DNA from: Pseudoxanthomonas spadix
GTDB lineage: Bacteria; Pseudomonadota; Gammaproteobacteria; Xanthomonadales; Xanthomonadaceae
Length of the DNA: 64,000 nt
Direction: 5' to 3'
NCBI RefSeq assembly: GCF_003703395.1
Contig: NZ_RDQN01000002.1
Span: 62,001 to 126,000, forward strand
Positions 8,332 to 17,005 of this stretch are shown here, in pieces. Within the stretch, counting starts at the first letter, position 1, and every line of letters starts with the position of its first letter. Position numbers and translations under genes: made by a program. The notes beneath the pieces are model-generated. The model saw only the letters and a list, made by a program, of their open reading frames with translations. It was not told where the DNA came from and did not search any database.

Positions 8332-9558
8332 TCAGCCCCCGAAGTCATACCTGGCAGAGAACTGAAGCCGCGTCTGATTTCCTTCTGCGCCATCGACGAG
8401 CTCCCGCGCACCATGCTTGACCTCAGCGCCGACCGTGACAGCCTTCGTCGGTGAGTACAGAAGATTGACCAAGGCGCTCCAGGACTTCTCAGAGAGCCTT
8501 TCACCGTCAAGATCTGCGTTTTCCATGCCAAAACCTAAATTCGTTCTCCACTGGGGACTGAAACGGTGTGCGATGCCCGCATTGAGCGACACATGCTTCA
8601 CAGCGTCGATTTTGGAGCCGTCGTCCGCGACCTCCACATCTGGCGCAAACGCCAGTCCGGTGTAACGACCTACCCCGCTACCAGCCAGGGCCATGAATTT
8701 CAGGCTGGTAGCGTCGCCTAGCGGCACATTACCGGCCACACCAATGCCGTAACCTGTTGCGGTCTCCCCGCTCAGAGTCGGCGTGGCCGTTGCACCAAAA
8801 TTCGCCACCCTTCCATCCACCTCGAGCCGCCGCAAAATCCCCGTGACCGCGAGTTGGGCTTTACCCGCGTTGAACGAATAACGGGCCACGAGATCGGGGA
8901 CCACCCCATTAGTGTATTCGCTCTTCAGGCTGGCCAGCGATGTATCAGAGCCGCTGACCTGAGCGGTCGTTGTAGGGCGCTCCAGGGAGATGGCAAATGG
9001 CCCGCTCGTATAACGGATTTGCGGCTGACGCGGCGTGAACATACCCTCGCTAAGAGCAAAGAAATTCAGCGACTCCAAAATGGCCGGTCCAAATAGCCCT
9101 GTGCTCCAGGTCTGCCCAAAACCCCATGAGCCGTACTGGAAGTAAGCATGACGCATGTTTACCCCCTGGTTGTTGGTGGTGCTGGTCCCGTTCAACACCG
9201 CCCGACCCGGGCCAAAATCCATCTCTATCAGTCCCTTTAACGGCGTTCCCGTGCCTACGTCGGTATCTGTCCGGAATGAAAAGCGCGACTCTTTTGCATG
9301 CATGGTCAGGCTCTCCTCAGAGTCCCGATCCCCTATCGGCGTAGCGCTAGGGACATAAAAGTCCCGCAGCTCTTCTGCCGGGAAATTGCCATCGCTTGTT
9401 CGGACCGCAATCGTATCAAGCTTGATGAAACCGTCCATCGTGATGGTCGTGTTTCCCATCTTGAAGCCGTTCTCCTGCGCCATCAGCGGGGCCGAAGCGA
9501 GCACTCCCGCACAACTCGCTGCTGAAACGCCAGCTGCAAAAATTCTAGACATAAACAT
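8332..9558 (-). CDS. DcaP-like outer-membrane porin
   Basis: A 408-residue precursor with an N-terminal signal peptide probably cut after the alanine of PLMAQ. The mature part begins with GNTTITMDGFIKLDTIA, then alternates short polar and aromatic strands, and ends in FSARYDFGG, as expected for a beta-barrel of the DcaP/trimeric carboxylate porin family. GGGAGGGG six bases before ATG 9558 supports the start. Located between the binding-protein genes and livHMG, it probably lets the same substrate cross the outer membrane. DcaP relatives admit dicarboxylates and other organic acids; the exact solute here is unknown. Confidence 0.8.
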   Translation of the reverse strand: MFMSRIFAAGVSAASCAGVLASAPLMAQENGFKMGNTTITMDGFIKLDTIAVRTSDGNFPAEELRDFYVPSATPIGDRDSEESLTMHAKESRFSFRTDTDVGTGTPLKGLIEMDFGPGRAVLNGTSTTNNQGVNMRHAYFQYGSWGFGQTWSTGLFGPAILESLNFFALSEGMFTPRQPQIRYTSGPFAISLERPTTTAQVSGSDTSLASLKSEYTNGVVPDLVARYSFNAGKAQLAVTGILRRLEVDGRVANFGATATPTLSGETATGYGIGVAGNVPLGDATSLKFMALAGSGVGRYTGLAFAPDVEVADDGSKIDAVKHVSLNAGIAHRFSPQWRTNLGFGMENADLDGERLSEKSWSALVNLLYSPTKAVTVGAEVKHGARELVDGAEGNQTRLQFSARYDFGG

Positions 9559-9667
9559 AAATTTCCCCTCCCTATCTATTGGTTAAGTGATTCATATACC
9601 GCTTAGCCACTTACTTATCCCCTGCTTTACTTGCGGCCCTCCGCCGCCTAACCGAGACCGCTGCCAG

Positions 9668-10852
9668 TCAGTCAATGAGGACGAAACCACCGTTGCGGAT
9701 CTCAACCATTCGTAGACTGCTTTGCTCAAACACACCTCCGTGGTTATTGGGAGCAAACGTAAGGGTGCTGGTCACGCCTACCAGGCCGCGGGTCTTCTCC
9801 AGGGCATCGCGGATCGCGGCAGGATCGGTACTTCCCGCACGACGGATGGCGTCCGCCAGCAGAACCAACGCATCGTGGCCATAGCCGGCAAAGGTATTAG
9901 GCACCCGGCCATAACGATCTTGGTAGAGCTTTCGGAATGCCATGCCCAGCTCACGCTCCTTCGAACCCTGCGGCATCTGTTCCGCTACGAGCATGGTCGG
10001 CGCATTCATACGTATACCCTCGGCGGAGCGTCCCGCCAGGCTTGGAAATTCGGGAGCTGCCATCGAATGGCTCATGTATAGCGGCACCTTGATCCCCAAA
10101 GCAACGCGATTGCGGGCCACAATGGCCGGTTGATTTCCTGCATCCAGGTTGATGATGGCCTGCACCTCCTTGTTACCGCGAATGCGGGTCAGCTGCGCGG
10201 TCATGTCAGAGTCCCCGACAGCATAGGTTTCGTCCATGACGATCTTGATCTTGAATTTTTGCGCCTCCTCGATGAATATTTCTCGCGCGGCGCGCCCATA
10301 ACCTGTGGTGCTGGAAAGCAGCGCAAGCTTTGCAATGCCTTTCTCATTCATATGCTTGTAGATCACCCTGGCGGACATCACGTCGCTCTCGGTGACGGAG
10401 AAAAGCCATTTTTTTACCGGATCGGTGAGGATGCGCGCTCCCGCCATCGTGATCTGGGGCACGCCGTGACGGGCAGCCAGCGCCTCCATCGCCAAGGAAC
10501 TGGCAGTGATGCTGCTGCCCATCACCGCACTCACACGGTCCTGGGTAAGGAGCCGCTGCATCATTGTCCTGGCTCGCTCAGCGTTGCTGGCGTCGTCGTA
10601 AAGCACCAACTCCAGCGGGCGCCCGAGCACACCACCTTTCTTGTTGACTTCTCCTACCATGAACTCGAGCGCATTCTTCTCGGGCTCGCCGAGATAGGAG
10701 GCGGGCCCGGTAACCGACGTGACCGCCCCTATTCGGATCGCATCCTTGGCCGTGGCCGGTATCGCGGTGAAACCCAAAACCGCGACGATAGCTAATGTCA
10801 CATATCTGGCCCCTTTGGCCAGGTCCATCAAAGATTGAAGTAGCAGTTTCAT
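9668..10852 (-). CDS. Liv-type periplasmic substrate-binding protein (copy 1)
   Basis: A 394-residue type I periplasmic binding protein of the LivK/LivJ class. The N-terminus carries a signal peptide probably cut in PATAKDAIRIG; the mature start IRIGAVTSVTGPASYLGEP and the hinge TTGYGRAAREIF are typical. A good GGAGG precedes ATG 10852. It is closely similar along its whole length to the protein at 11415-12596, sharing LELVLYDDASN and MMQRLLTQDRVS, so the two arose by tandem duplication. It should deliver ligand to LivHMG and the hemerythrin-LivF ATPase encoded downstream. Confidence 0.9.
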   Translation of the reverse strand: MKLLLQSLMDLAKGARYVTLAIVAVLGFTAIPATAKDAIRIGAVTSVTGPASYLGEPEKNALEFMVGEVNKKGGVLGRPLELVLYDDASNAERARTMMQRLLTQDRVSAVMGSSITASSLAMEALAARHGVPQITMAGARILTDPVKKWLFSVTESDVMSARVIYKHMNEKGIAKLALLSSTTGYGRAAREIFIEEAQKFKIKIVMDETYAVGDSDMTAQLTRIRGNKEVQAIINLDAGNQPAIVARNRVALGIKVPLYMSHSMAAPEFPSLAGRSAEGIRMNAPTMLVAEQMPQGSKERELGMAFRKLYQDRYGRVPNTFAGYGHDALVLLADAIRRAGSTDPAAIRDALEKTRGLVGVTSTLTFAPNNHGGVFEQSSLRMVEIRNGGFVLID

Positions 10853-11414
10853 TCCTATCCTCCCTTAAGGTCATTGTCTTCAAGTAGACAGCTTGCGTGC
10901 ATGTCAGCACCGCCACATCGGTGCCTTATCCTCCCCGCGATCAAACGACTCATTTACGTTACAAAGTGGCCTCCTGTGGAGCAGCCCGTGGTAGATCTTG
11001 GTCGCGCCCTCCGACATGGGCACCAATCGCTGGACTTGTGGCTCGCAAAGCATCCATCTCATATCTCTAGCAACTTCGCCTGCGTAAGCCCGAGCCCGTC
11101 GCGCGCCATAACCAAGCCCACTGCCAGCCTGGGAAAACCTCCGCGATGTTCTCGGGACCACCGAGAAATAGCTTAATTGCCGGGACCTTCCCAAAGCGTC
11201 GGATTTGCATGCTTTGCGGTAATTGCGGTTATCAAATCTTGACTTCTTGGACCAACTTTGGCATGTCCGCCGACTGCTTGCCATCGTCTCGTTGCAGGCA
11301 TGGTTACTTTATGCACCATGCCCGGGTAACAGGGCAGCGCGACCGGCGCATGCTGGCATGACTAGGGATTTTCTGCTGGGATTTCTCTAATGCCAACGTG
11401 ACCGCTGCTTCCAT
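10853..11414 (-). other. 562-bp gap between the duplicated binding-protein genes
   Basis: No convincing gene was found; a 126-codon frame at 10904-11284 has no recognisable family and unusual composition. The part next to the downstream gene (about 10853-10905) resembles the segment upstream of the other copy (12597-12650): both carry TTAAGGTCA followed by a GTCTT-like block. The duplication therefore included the 5' untranslated region. The rest may hold a promoter or decayed DNA, but no clear signal is seen. Confidence 0.5.
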
Positions 11415-12596
11415 TCAGTCTACGAGAACGAAGCCGCCGTCCCGAATCTCAAGCAGACGCATCCCTCGATTCTTGAAAATGCCGCCGTGGCTATTGGGAC
11501 CGTAGGTGAAGGTACTGGTCACACCCACCAGATCGCGGGTCTGCTCAATCGCATCACGAATTGCGGCGGGATCAGTGCTGCCCGCCCGGCGAATCGCGTC
11601 TACCACAACCGTTACGGCATCGTGGCCATAGCCTGCGTGCATGTTCGGTACCCGGCCATAACGCTTCTGATAGAGGCTCCGAAACGTCATTCCCATGTCG
11701 CGAACCTTCGATCCCTGCGGCAGTTGCTCGGCAACAACCATGGCCGGTCCGGGAACCCGAATACCCTCGGAGGCCCGTCCAGCCAGTTCCGGGAACTCGG
11801 CAGCAGCCTGGGAATGCAGGGTATAGAGTGGCAATTTAATCCCCAGGGCAGCGTAATTTCGAGCCACGATCGCCGGCTGATTACCGGCATCGAGATTGAT
11901 AATGGCCTGGACGTCCCGATTGCCGCGAATGCGGGTGAGCTGTGCACTCATGTCCGAGTCGCCCGCTGCATAGGTTTCGTCCATGACAACTTCGATGTTG
12001 TATTTTTTTGCCTGCTCTATGTAAGTCTCTCGTGATGCACGACCAACACCTGCAGCACTGGAAAGCAAGGCAATCTTGCTGATTCCACTTTTCTTCATGC
12101 CCTCATAAGACACCTGGGCGGCAATCACGTCGCTTTCGGGGATGGTGAACAACCATTTTTTTACCGGATTCGTGAGCACGCCTCCCCCAGCCAGGGCGAC
12201 CTGTGGTACGCCGTGGCGGGCCGCCAGGGTTTCCATCACCATGGAATTGGCGGTGAGGCTACTGCCGATCACCACGCTCACCCGATCCTGGGTAAGCAGC
12301 CGCTGCATCATGCTCCGGGCTCGCTCCGGGTTGCTGGCGTCATCATAGAGCACCAGCTCCAGCTGGCGTCCAAGGACACCACCTTGCTGGTTGACCTGTT
12401 CGATCATCAGTTTCAGGGCCTTCGACCCAGGGTCCCCGAGGAAGGATCCGGGGCCGGTGGCCGACGTCACCGCCCCTATGCGGATGGGATCCTTGGCAAT
12501 GGCGGGCATCGCGATGAAACCCAAGGCCGCGACTACGACTATAGAGGCACTGCCAGCCCGTTTGGCCAGTTTCGTTAGAGATTCCAGTAGGTTCAT
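11415..12596 (-). CDS. Liv-type periplasmic substrate-binding protein (copy 2)
   Basis: A 393-residue paralogue of the 9668-10852 product. Signal peptide, then IRIGAVTSATGPGSFLGDP, the shared LELVLYDDASN block and the shared QAIINLDAGNQPAIVARN block. Differences cluster in the first mature segment (for example GSKALKLMIEQVNQQ against EKNALEFMVGEVNKK) and in MAGAR against ALAGG regions, so ligand preference may have diverged. The start at 12596 is preceded by AAGG at moderate spacing. It lies upstream of copy 1 and downstream of the thioesterase gene on the same strand. Confidence 0.9.
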   Translation of the reverse strand: MNLLESLTKLAKRAGSASIVVVAALGFIAMPAIAKDPIRIGAVTSATGPGSFLGDPGSKALKLMIEQVNQQGGVLGRQLELVLYDDASNPERARSMMQRLLTQDRVSVVIGSSLTANSMVMETLAARHGVPQVALAGGGVLTNPVKKWLFTIPESDVIAAQVSYEGMKKSGISKIALLSSAAGVGRASRETYIEQAKKYNIEVVMDETYAAGDSDMSAQLTRIRGNRDVQAIINLDAGNQPAIVARNYAALGIKLPLYTLHSQAAAEFPELAGRASEGIRVPGPAMVVAEQLPQGSKVRDMGMTFRSLYQKRYGRVPNMHAGYGHDAVTVVVDAIRRAGSTDPAAIRDAIEQTRDLVGVTSTFTYGPNSHGGIFKNRGMRLLEIRDGGFVLVD

Positions 12597-12719
12597 TATT
12601 ATTGCCTTTTTAAGGTCAATCGTCTTTAGGAGAACGCTCGCATGTAGCTCGAGGCGTACATCACCGATTTTTGACGTTCGTCCCTGAACCAGGCGCTTCG
12701 TTTCCTTGTCTCCTCAACG

Positions 12720-13118
12720 CTAGAAAATCAACAATGTGCTGACTGCGCTGGCCAAAAGCCTCCCCTCCACCTTCAGGGATGCTTCCAGATAGGCCGTCCG
12801 TCGACCGACCCGCACCACTTCCGCGCGCGCCTCCGCGGTCTCCAGATGGAGCGGGCGGTGGTATGTCACAGACAGACTCACCGAAGTAAAGCCTTCAGCG
12901 TTCTCCAGGCGGGACGCGAGGGCATAGCTCATGGCTGCGTCACAGGCTGCTGCAATATAGCCGCCCTGCACGACGCCATTACCGTTGAGTGCACGCTCGC
13001 GGGGTAACCAAATGAACCGAGCAATACCGTTCTCCGCTTCCAGGAGCTCCAGGCCAAGATCTCCATTACAGGGGACGACGACCCCCGAATCCATATCCAC
13101 CAGTAATGGGTGTCTCAT
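12720..13118 (-). CDS. PaaI-type hotdog thioesterase
   Basis: A 132-residue hotdog-fold protein resembling PaaI/acyl-CoA thioesterases. The core is LNGNGVVQGGYIAAACDAAMSY (in two parts: LNGNGVVQGGYI and AAACDAAMSY) and the typical C-terminal ALRVGRRT-like strand VVRVGRRTAYLEA. The ATG at 13118 lies 20 bases after the ligase stop; a TTG start at 13166 overlapping the ligase is possible. It probably hydrolyses CoA esters formed in the cluster's pathway, either to release a product or to rescue trapped CoA. The substrate is not shown. Confidence 0.85.
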   Translation of the reverse strand: MRHPLLVDMDSGVVVPCNGDLGLELLEAENGIARFIWLPRERALNGNGVVQGGYIAAACDAAMSYALASRLENAEGFTSVSLSVTYHRPLHLETAEARAEVVRVGRRTAYLEASLKVEGRLLASAVSTLLIF

Positions 13119-13137
13119 GACTGTTCCGCAATCAGGC

Positions 13138-14718
13138 TCAGGCCTCTTCCATCGTCCAAGGGACAAGGCTCGGGTTATCCAGAACCCAACTGCGAATATC
13201 CTTCTTGCGCAGCTTCGAGGAGAGGGTCTTGGGCAAAGGTTCGTCGACGAACAGCACGAGCTTGGGAATTTCCGGCTTTCCCAGCCGTCCCGCGCACACC
13301 TTTAGCACATCCGCTTGCGTCAAATCCGCGCCCTCGCGCGCCCTGACCACCGCCACCACAGCCTCGCCCCATTCGGGATGTGGCACGCCAACCACGGCAA
13401 CTTCCTCGATATCTTCATGCAGACTCAATACCGCTTCGACACTGGATGGAAAAACATTCACTGCACCAGTGATGATCAAAAAGCTCTGTCGGTCAAGCAG
13501 GTAGATATAGCCGTCTTCGTCCCTTCGTGCGATGTCGTTTGTCCGCAGCCAACCATCACCCGGAAACACCTCCGCGGTCTTCTCTGGCAGGTTGAGATAC
13601 TCCTTCATGACCGGGCCACGCACCCACAGCTCACCCGGCTCGTTAGCCGCCAGTTCCATCCCATCATCGCTGCGGATGCTTAGCTCAAAATGCACCCGAC
13701 AACGACCGACGGACTTCAGCCGCTCAGGATGATCCGCCAGCGCCTGGCGGTAGTCCTTCGGAGTCATGATCGTGATCCAGACACCGCCAGCCTCGGTCAA
13801 TGTGTAGGACTGCATGAGGTCACAATCGAAGGTCTCGCTGGCCTCGCGGATCAACGCTGGGCTGGCTGGCGAGGAACCAAACAAAATCAACCTTACCGAC
13901 GAGAAATCGTAATTACCGGTGGCATATTCCCGGGCGACCCAACGCATCATGGTGGGGACCATGAATACGTTTGTGACACGATAGCGCGGAATATCCTGCA
14001 AGAACTCCGCAAGATTGAAGTCACCATCGGGCAGCACATGGGTCATGCCGTTGGCCAGCCCCCACAGGTTCAATACAACCACGATCCAGGCGGAAGCACC
14101 GGGAACGTAGAAGACATCATCCGTGGTAAATCCGGTGGATACCACGTCCTGTATGATGGCGTCATGTAATCCATGATGGGTAAGCACCACGCCCTTTGGG
14201 AGACCGCTGGTGCCGGAGGTATAGCTTACGAGCAGGGCGTCAGCGGCAGCGATAGCCGGATACTGCGGCACATCACTGACACCTCGCTCGATCACGGCTT
14301 CGTAATCCAGCTCCAGCCCGTGATCGCCGCCAAAGCCGATCACCAGAACGTTTGCCCTGGCAAGGTCCGGCAACAACGGCTCGATCATCTCCCTGCAGCT
14401 GGCTTGGACGATCACCGCCCTTGCGTTGCTGTCCTTGAGAACGTGGCGCATCTCCTCCGCAGCGTAGCGCCAGTTGAGGCCAACTCGCACTGCACCCATC
14501 TTCATGCAGGCGAAGAAATGCTCGTAGACCTCGATGGTCTCGTGGGTCAGAATGGCAACCGTATCGCCCTGACCGACACCCAGTTGCTGCAGCGCGGCGG
14601 TAAGCTGATCGGCGCGCCGGTTCATTTGCGACCAGGTCGCCGAACGGTCGCCGCAATGATAGGCGACCTTGTTCGGAAAATTCTGCGCACAACGTACAAG
14701 CAAGTCGCGAGGCAACAT
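13138..14718 (-). CDS. AMP-forming acyl-CoA ligase
   Basis: A 526-residue member of the ANL superfamily. The phosphate-binding loop SYTSGTSGLPKGVVLTHHG, the AMP-binding YTLTEAGG, the GDGWLRTNDIARRDEDGYIY hinge region and the C-terminal lysine in LSSKLRKKDIR are all present, so the enzyme should be active. It would convert a carboxylic acid to its CoA thioester with ATP. With the Rieske oxygenase, thiolase-like protein and thioesterase alongside, it is the probable entry step for the imported acid. Which acid is not decided by sequence; fatty, phenylpropanoid and aromatic acid ligases share these motifs. Confidence 0.9.
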   Translation of the reverse strand: MLPRDLLVRCAQNFPNKVAYHCGDRSATWSQMNRRADQLTAALQQLGVGQGDTVAILTHETIEVYEHFFACMKMGAVRVGLNWRYAAEEMRHVLKDSNARAVIVQASCREMIEPLLPDLARANVLVIGFGGDHGLELDYEAVIERGVSDVPQYPAIAAADALLVSYTSGTSGLPKGVVLTHHGLHDAIIQDVVSTGFTTDDVFYVPGASAWIVVVLNLWGLANGMTHVLPDGDFNLAEFLQDIPRYRVTNVFMVPTMMRWVAREYATGNYDFSSVRLILFGSSPASPALIREASETFDCDLMQSYTLTEAGGVWITIMTPKDYRQALADHPERLKSVGRCRVHFELSIRSDDGMELAANEPGELWVRGPVMKEYLNLPEKTAEVFPGDGWLRTNDIARRDEDGYIYLLDRQSFLIITGAVNVFPSSVEAVLSLHEDIEEVAVVGVPHPEWGEAVVAVVRAREGADLTQADVLKVCAGRLGKPEIPKLVLFVDEPLPKTLSSKLRKKDIRSWVLDNPSLVPWTMEEA

Positions 14719-14787
14719 TGCTACCCTCCCATGATGTCACGGGCCTTAAAGGGGCCCGCCTCCGCCAGCGTCGTCGCTGGCTGTTTA

Positions 14788-15156
14788 TTATTCGGCGACG
14801 AACAACAGTTCCTCATTATCGATCTGCGCCCGTACCCGCGCCCCTGCCATGATCGAGTCGGCCTCCACCGACAAACGACCTAGCAACCTGGGGCCCTCGT
14901 CCAGCTGCACAATCACTACGTTGTAGGGCGCGGGCAGGTCCTCGCGGTAACTACGATGGTAGGTCGCCCGTGCCCGCACCTCTCCGCGGCCGGCACTGGG
15001 CTCCCAGCCGATGGTGGACTCCGGACAGTGCGGGCACAGACCCGCGCCGTACGACAAGGCCCGAGCGCAAGTGTCACAGCGCAGATACAGCAACCTGCCC
15101 CGGTGCAATCCCTGATAGAAGGGATGATCCTTGACCAGCAAGCTTTCAACGCTCAT
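14788..15156 (-). CDS. DUF35-type Zn-ribbon/OB-fold protein
   Basis: A 122-residue protein with an N-terminal rubredoxin-like zinc ribbon (C-x2-C and C-x2-C in RCDTCARAL and GLCPHCPES) followed by an OB-fold strand set. DUF35 proteins are partners of thiolase-fold enzymes and bind the acyl-CoA. The next gene encodes such a thiolase-fold protein 24 bases upstream. In steroid degradation the ChsH2 DUF35 domain complexes with the aldolase Ltp2; a similar complex here is inferred from the gene pair. Confidence 0.88.
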   Translation of the reverse strand: MSVESLLVKDHPFYQGLHRGRLLYLRCDTCARALSYGAGLCPHCPESTIGWEPSAGRGEVRARATYHRSYREDLPAPYNVVIVQLDEGPRLLGRLSVEADSIMAGARVRAQIDNEELLFVAE

Positions 15157-15180
15157 AACATTATCTCCGGCGGGCCAGCT

Positions 15181-16362
15181 TCACAGGCGCGGCTCCGACC
15201 CGAGCAGCAAAGCGGCGTGATAGTCGAGGCAACCGCCGTTGCCCGTCACCAGTTGCAAAGCCACATTATCGAGTTGGCGTTCCCCGCCCTGGCGTCGAAT
15301 CTGGATCAGGGCTTCAGCCAATGGCGTCATCCCCTGCAGGTAGTAGCCTGACAGATGCCCGCCACCTGTATTACAGGGCAATCGACCGCCGGGTGAAGTC
15401 TCGCCCGCCTTGACGAAGGCCCCCGCAGTACCTGGCTCACAGAAGCCGTACGCTTCCAAGCCAAGCAGCGTCGTGATCGAGAAAGCCTCGTAGAACTGGC
15501 AGGCCGCAATATCCCCAGGCTCTACTCCAGCCATGTGGTAGGCAATCTGACCAGCAAGCCTGGCACCCAAGGGCGGCAAGCCACCCTGCGCCTCGGCCTG
15601 CGCCGCGCTGCCCGCGTGCCCCTGGCCCATACCGTGAACGTAGGCGGGCCGCTCGGTGAGGTCCGGGGCACGTCGAGCCGAAGTAACCACCACTGCGACG
15701 GCACCATTGACCGGATAGGCGCAATCCAGAACCCGAAATGGCTCCACCACCCAGGGAGATGCCCGATACTGCAGAAGATCCAGAGGCTTGCGCAAGAACG
15801 CCTGGGGGTTGCGCATCGCCCATGCCCGATCGGCCACAGCCACCGCACCCAGGCAGTCTCGGTCCAGGCCGTAATGGGAAAGGTACTCATCGGCAGCCAG
15901 AGCATAAGCACCAGGCGCCCCATAGAGACCGCACCGCGCCTCCCACCCCGGAATGCCGCTGATTGCCAGCGGCGCTGCAAAGGCCTGCCCCCCTCCCTGT
16001 GACTGGACGGGCGTGTCGGCAAACACACACACCACGGTAGCAGCCATCCCGGCTTCAATGGCACCGGTAGCATATTGAATCATCTGCACCGCAGAAGAGC
16101 CCTGCCCTTCGATACCCGAAAGAAGGCGCAGGTTCGCCAGCTGAAGGTCGTCCTGCAAGGTCAAGGGCATGCTGTCCGGATCGGCCAACGGACTCCGGTT
16201 GATCAACAGGCCATCAACATCGCAAGGACGCAGCCCAGCGTCAGCCATGGCATCGCGAACCGCGTCGGCAGCCAGTTTCCGGGAACTACCGATCGATTCG
16301 CGAGAGAGCTCACTGAGCCCCAGCCCGACGATCGCCGACTTGGCACTCCCTTGTTTCCCCAT
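15181..16362 (-). CDS. Thiolase-fold protein lacking the nucleophilic cysteine (possible Ltp2-like aldolase)
   Basis: A 393-residue SCP2-thiolase/lipid-transfer-type protein. N-terminal SAIVGLGLSEL and the C-terminal CQFYEAFSITTLLGLE, NTGGGHLSGYYLQGM are family landmarks. At the place of the thiolase cysteine (CxTG in SCP2-thiolase) the sequence reads EGQGSSAVQM, with no cysteine. In the family this loss is known for Ltp2, which performs retro-aldol cleavage together with a DUF35 partner, exactly the neighbour found here. Start is uncertain: ATG 16362 is given, GTG 16389 is possible. Activity as an aldolase is inference. Confidence 0.85.
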   Translation of the reverse strand: MGKQGSAKSAIVGLGLSELSRESIGSSRKLAADAVRDAMADAGLRPCDVDGLLINRSPLADPDSMPLTLQDDLQLANLRLLSGIEGQGSSAVQMIQYATGAIEAGMAATVVCVFADTPVQSQGGGQAFAAPLAISGIPGWEARCGLYGAPGAYALAADEYLSHYGLDRDCLGAVAVADRAWAMRNPQAFLRKPLDLLQYRASPWVVEPFRVLDCAYPVNGAVAVVVTSARRAPDLTERPAYVHGMGQGHAGSAAQAEAQGGLPPLGARLAGQIAYHMAGVEPGDIAACQFYEAFSITTLLGLEAYGFCEPGTAGAFVKAGETSPGGRLPCNTGGGHLSGYYLQGMTPLAEALIQIRRQGGERQLDNVALQLVTGNGGCLDYHAALLLGSEPRL

Positions 16363-16446
16363 TACCTCCCCCCAAGCTGCTTTCAGCACAAAACTCCGGC
16401 CGACCAGAGCGCTAGCGGCTCAGGTCGACCCCACTACGACTTTATT

Positions 16447-16962
16447 TTAAATTATGAAGCCCAACGTGGAAAGCGGCTCGGACGCGTGAACCAACATGAC
16501 CTTCTTGGAGAACATCTTGAAGTCGCCGGCGTCGCCCGCCCGCAGGCCGTACTCTACCCTTCCGGGCCAGACCTCCATTTTGTGAGTGGACTGGGCACGA
16601 AGCTCATAGAGTACGAAGTTGGCACCCACCCGGTACTCACGAGCGCCTGATTTGACGGGATCTTCGACCGCCTCAATCTCGATATTCGACAGCACCCGAC
16701 GCATGGGGGAAACTGGCAGCTGGGAGTGACGCATTCCTGTCTTGAGCTGAGCGATGCGAGTCGCCAGGCGCTGACGGTTGTCAGCGGTCACAGAGACCTG
16801 AAAACCACCTCCCTCTTTATTGTCGCCCGTGGGCACCCAGTAGTACATGTCGTCATCGACCAGGGCTTCCCATGCCTCATAGCGTGATTCATCGGCCAAC
16901 CGCGCCTCGCGATAGAGGAAGGCCTCAATCTGACGCTGCTCATCATTTGACACTAATTGCAT
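16447..16962 (-). CDS. Ring-hydroxylating dioxygenase beta subunit
   Basis: A 171-residue SnoaL-like small subunit of a Rieske non-heme iron oxygenase. It begins with an EAFLYREARLADE motif and contains YEAWEALVDDDMYYWVP, both characteristic of beta subunits. It has no redox centre and supports the alpha subunit in the alpha3-beta3 oligomer. It follows the alpha gene by 43 bases in the same direction. Beta sequence alone does not reveal the ring that is attacked. Confidence 0.9.
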   Translation of the reverse strand: MQLVSNDEQRQIEAFLYREARLADESRYEAWEALVDDDMYYWVPTGDNKEGGGFQVSVTADNRQRLATRIAQLKTGMRHSQLPVSPMRRVLSNIEIEAVEDPVKSGAREYRVGANFVLYELRAQSTHKMEVWPGRVEYGLRAGDAGDFKMFSKKVMLVHASEPLSTLGFII

Positions 16963-17005
16963 TTCGGCTCCTTCTTGGACTCTCTGTTCGGACGATTCAT
17001 CGCCC

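Noticed and set aside
10904..11284. 126-codon minus-strand frame between the binding-protein genes
   Set aside because: No family motif, Arg/Ser-rich composition, no ribosome site; left as part of an unassigned gap.
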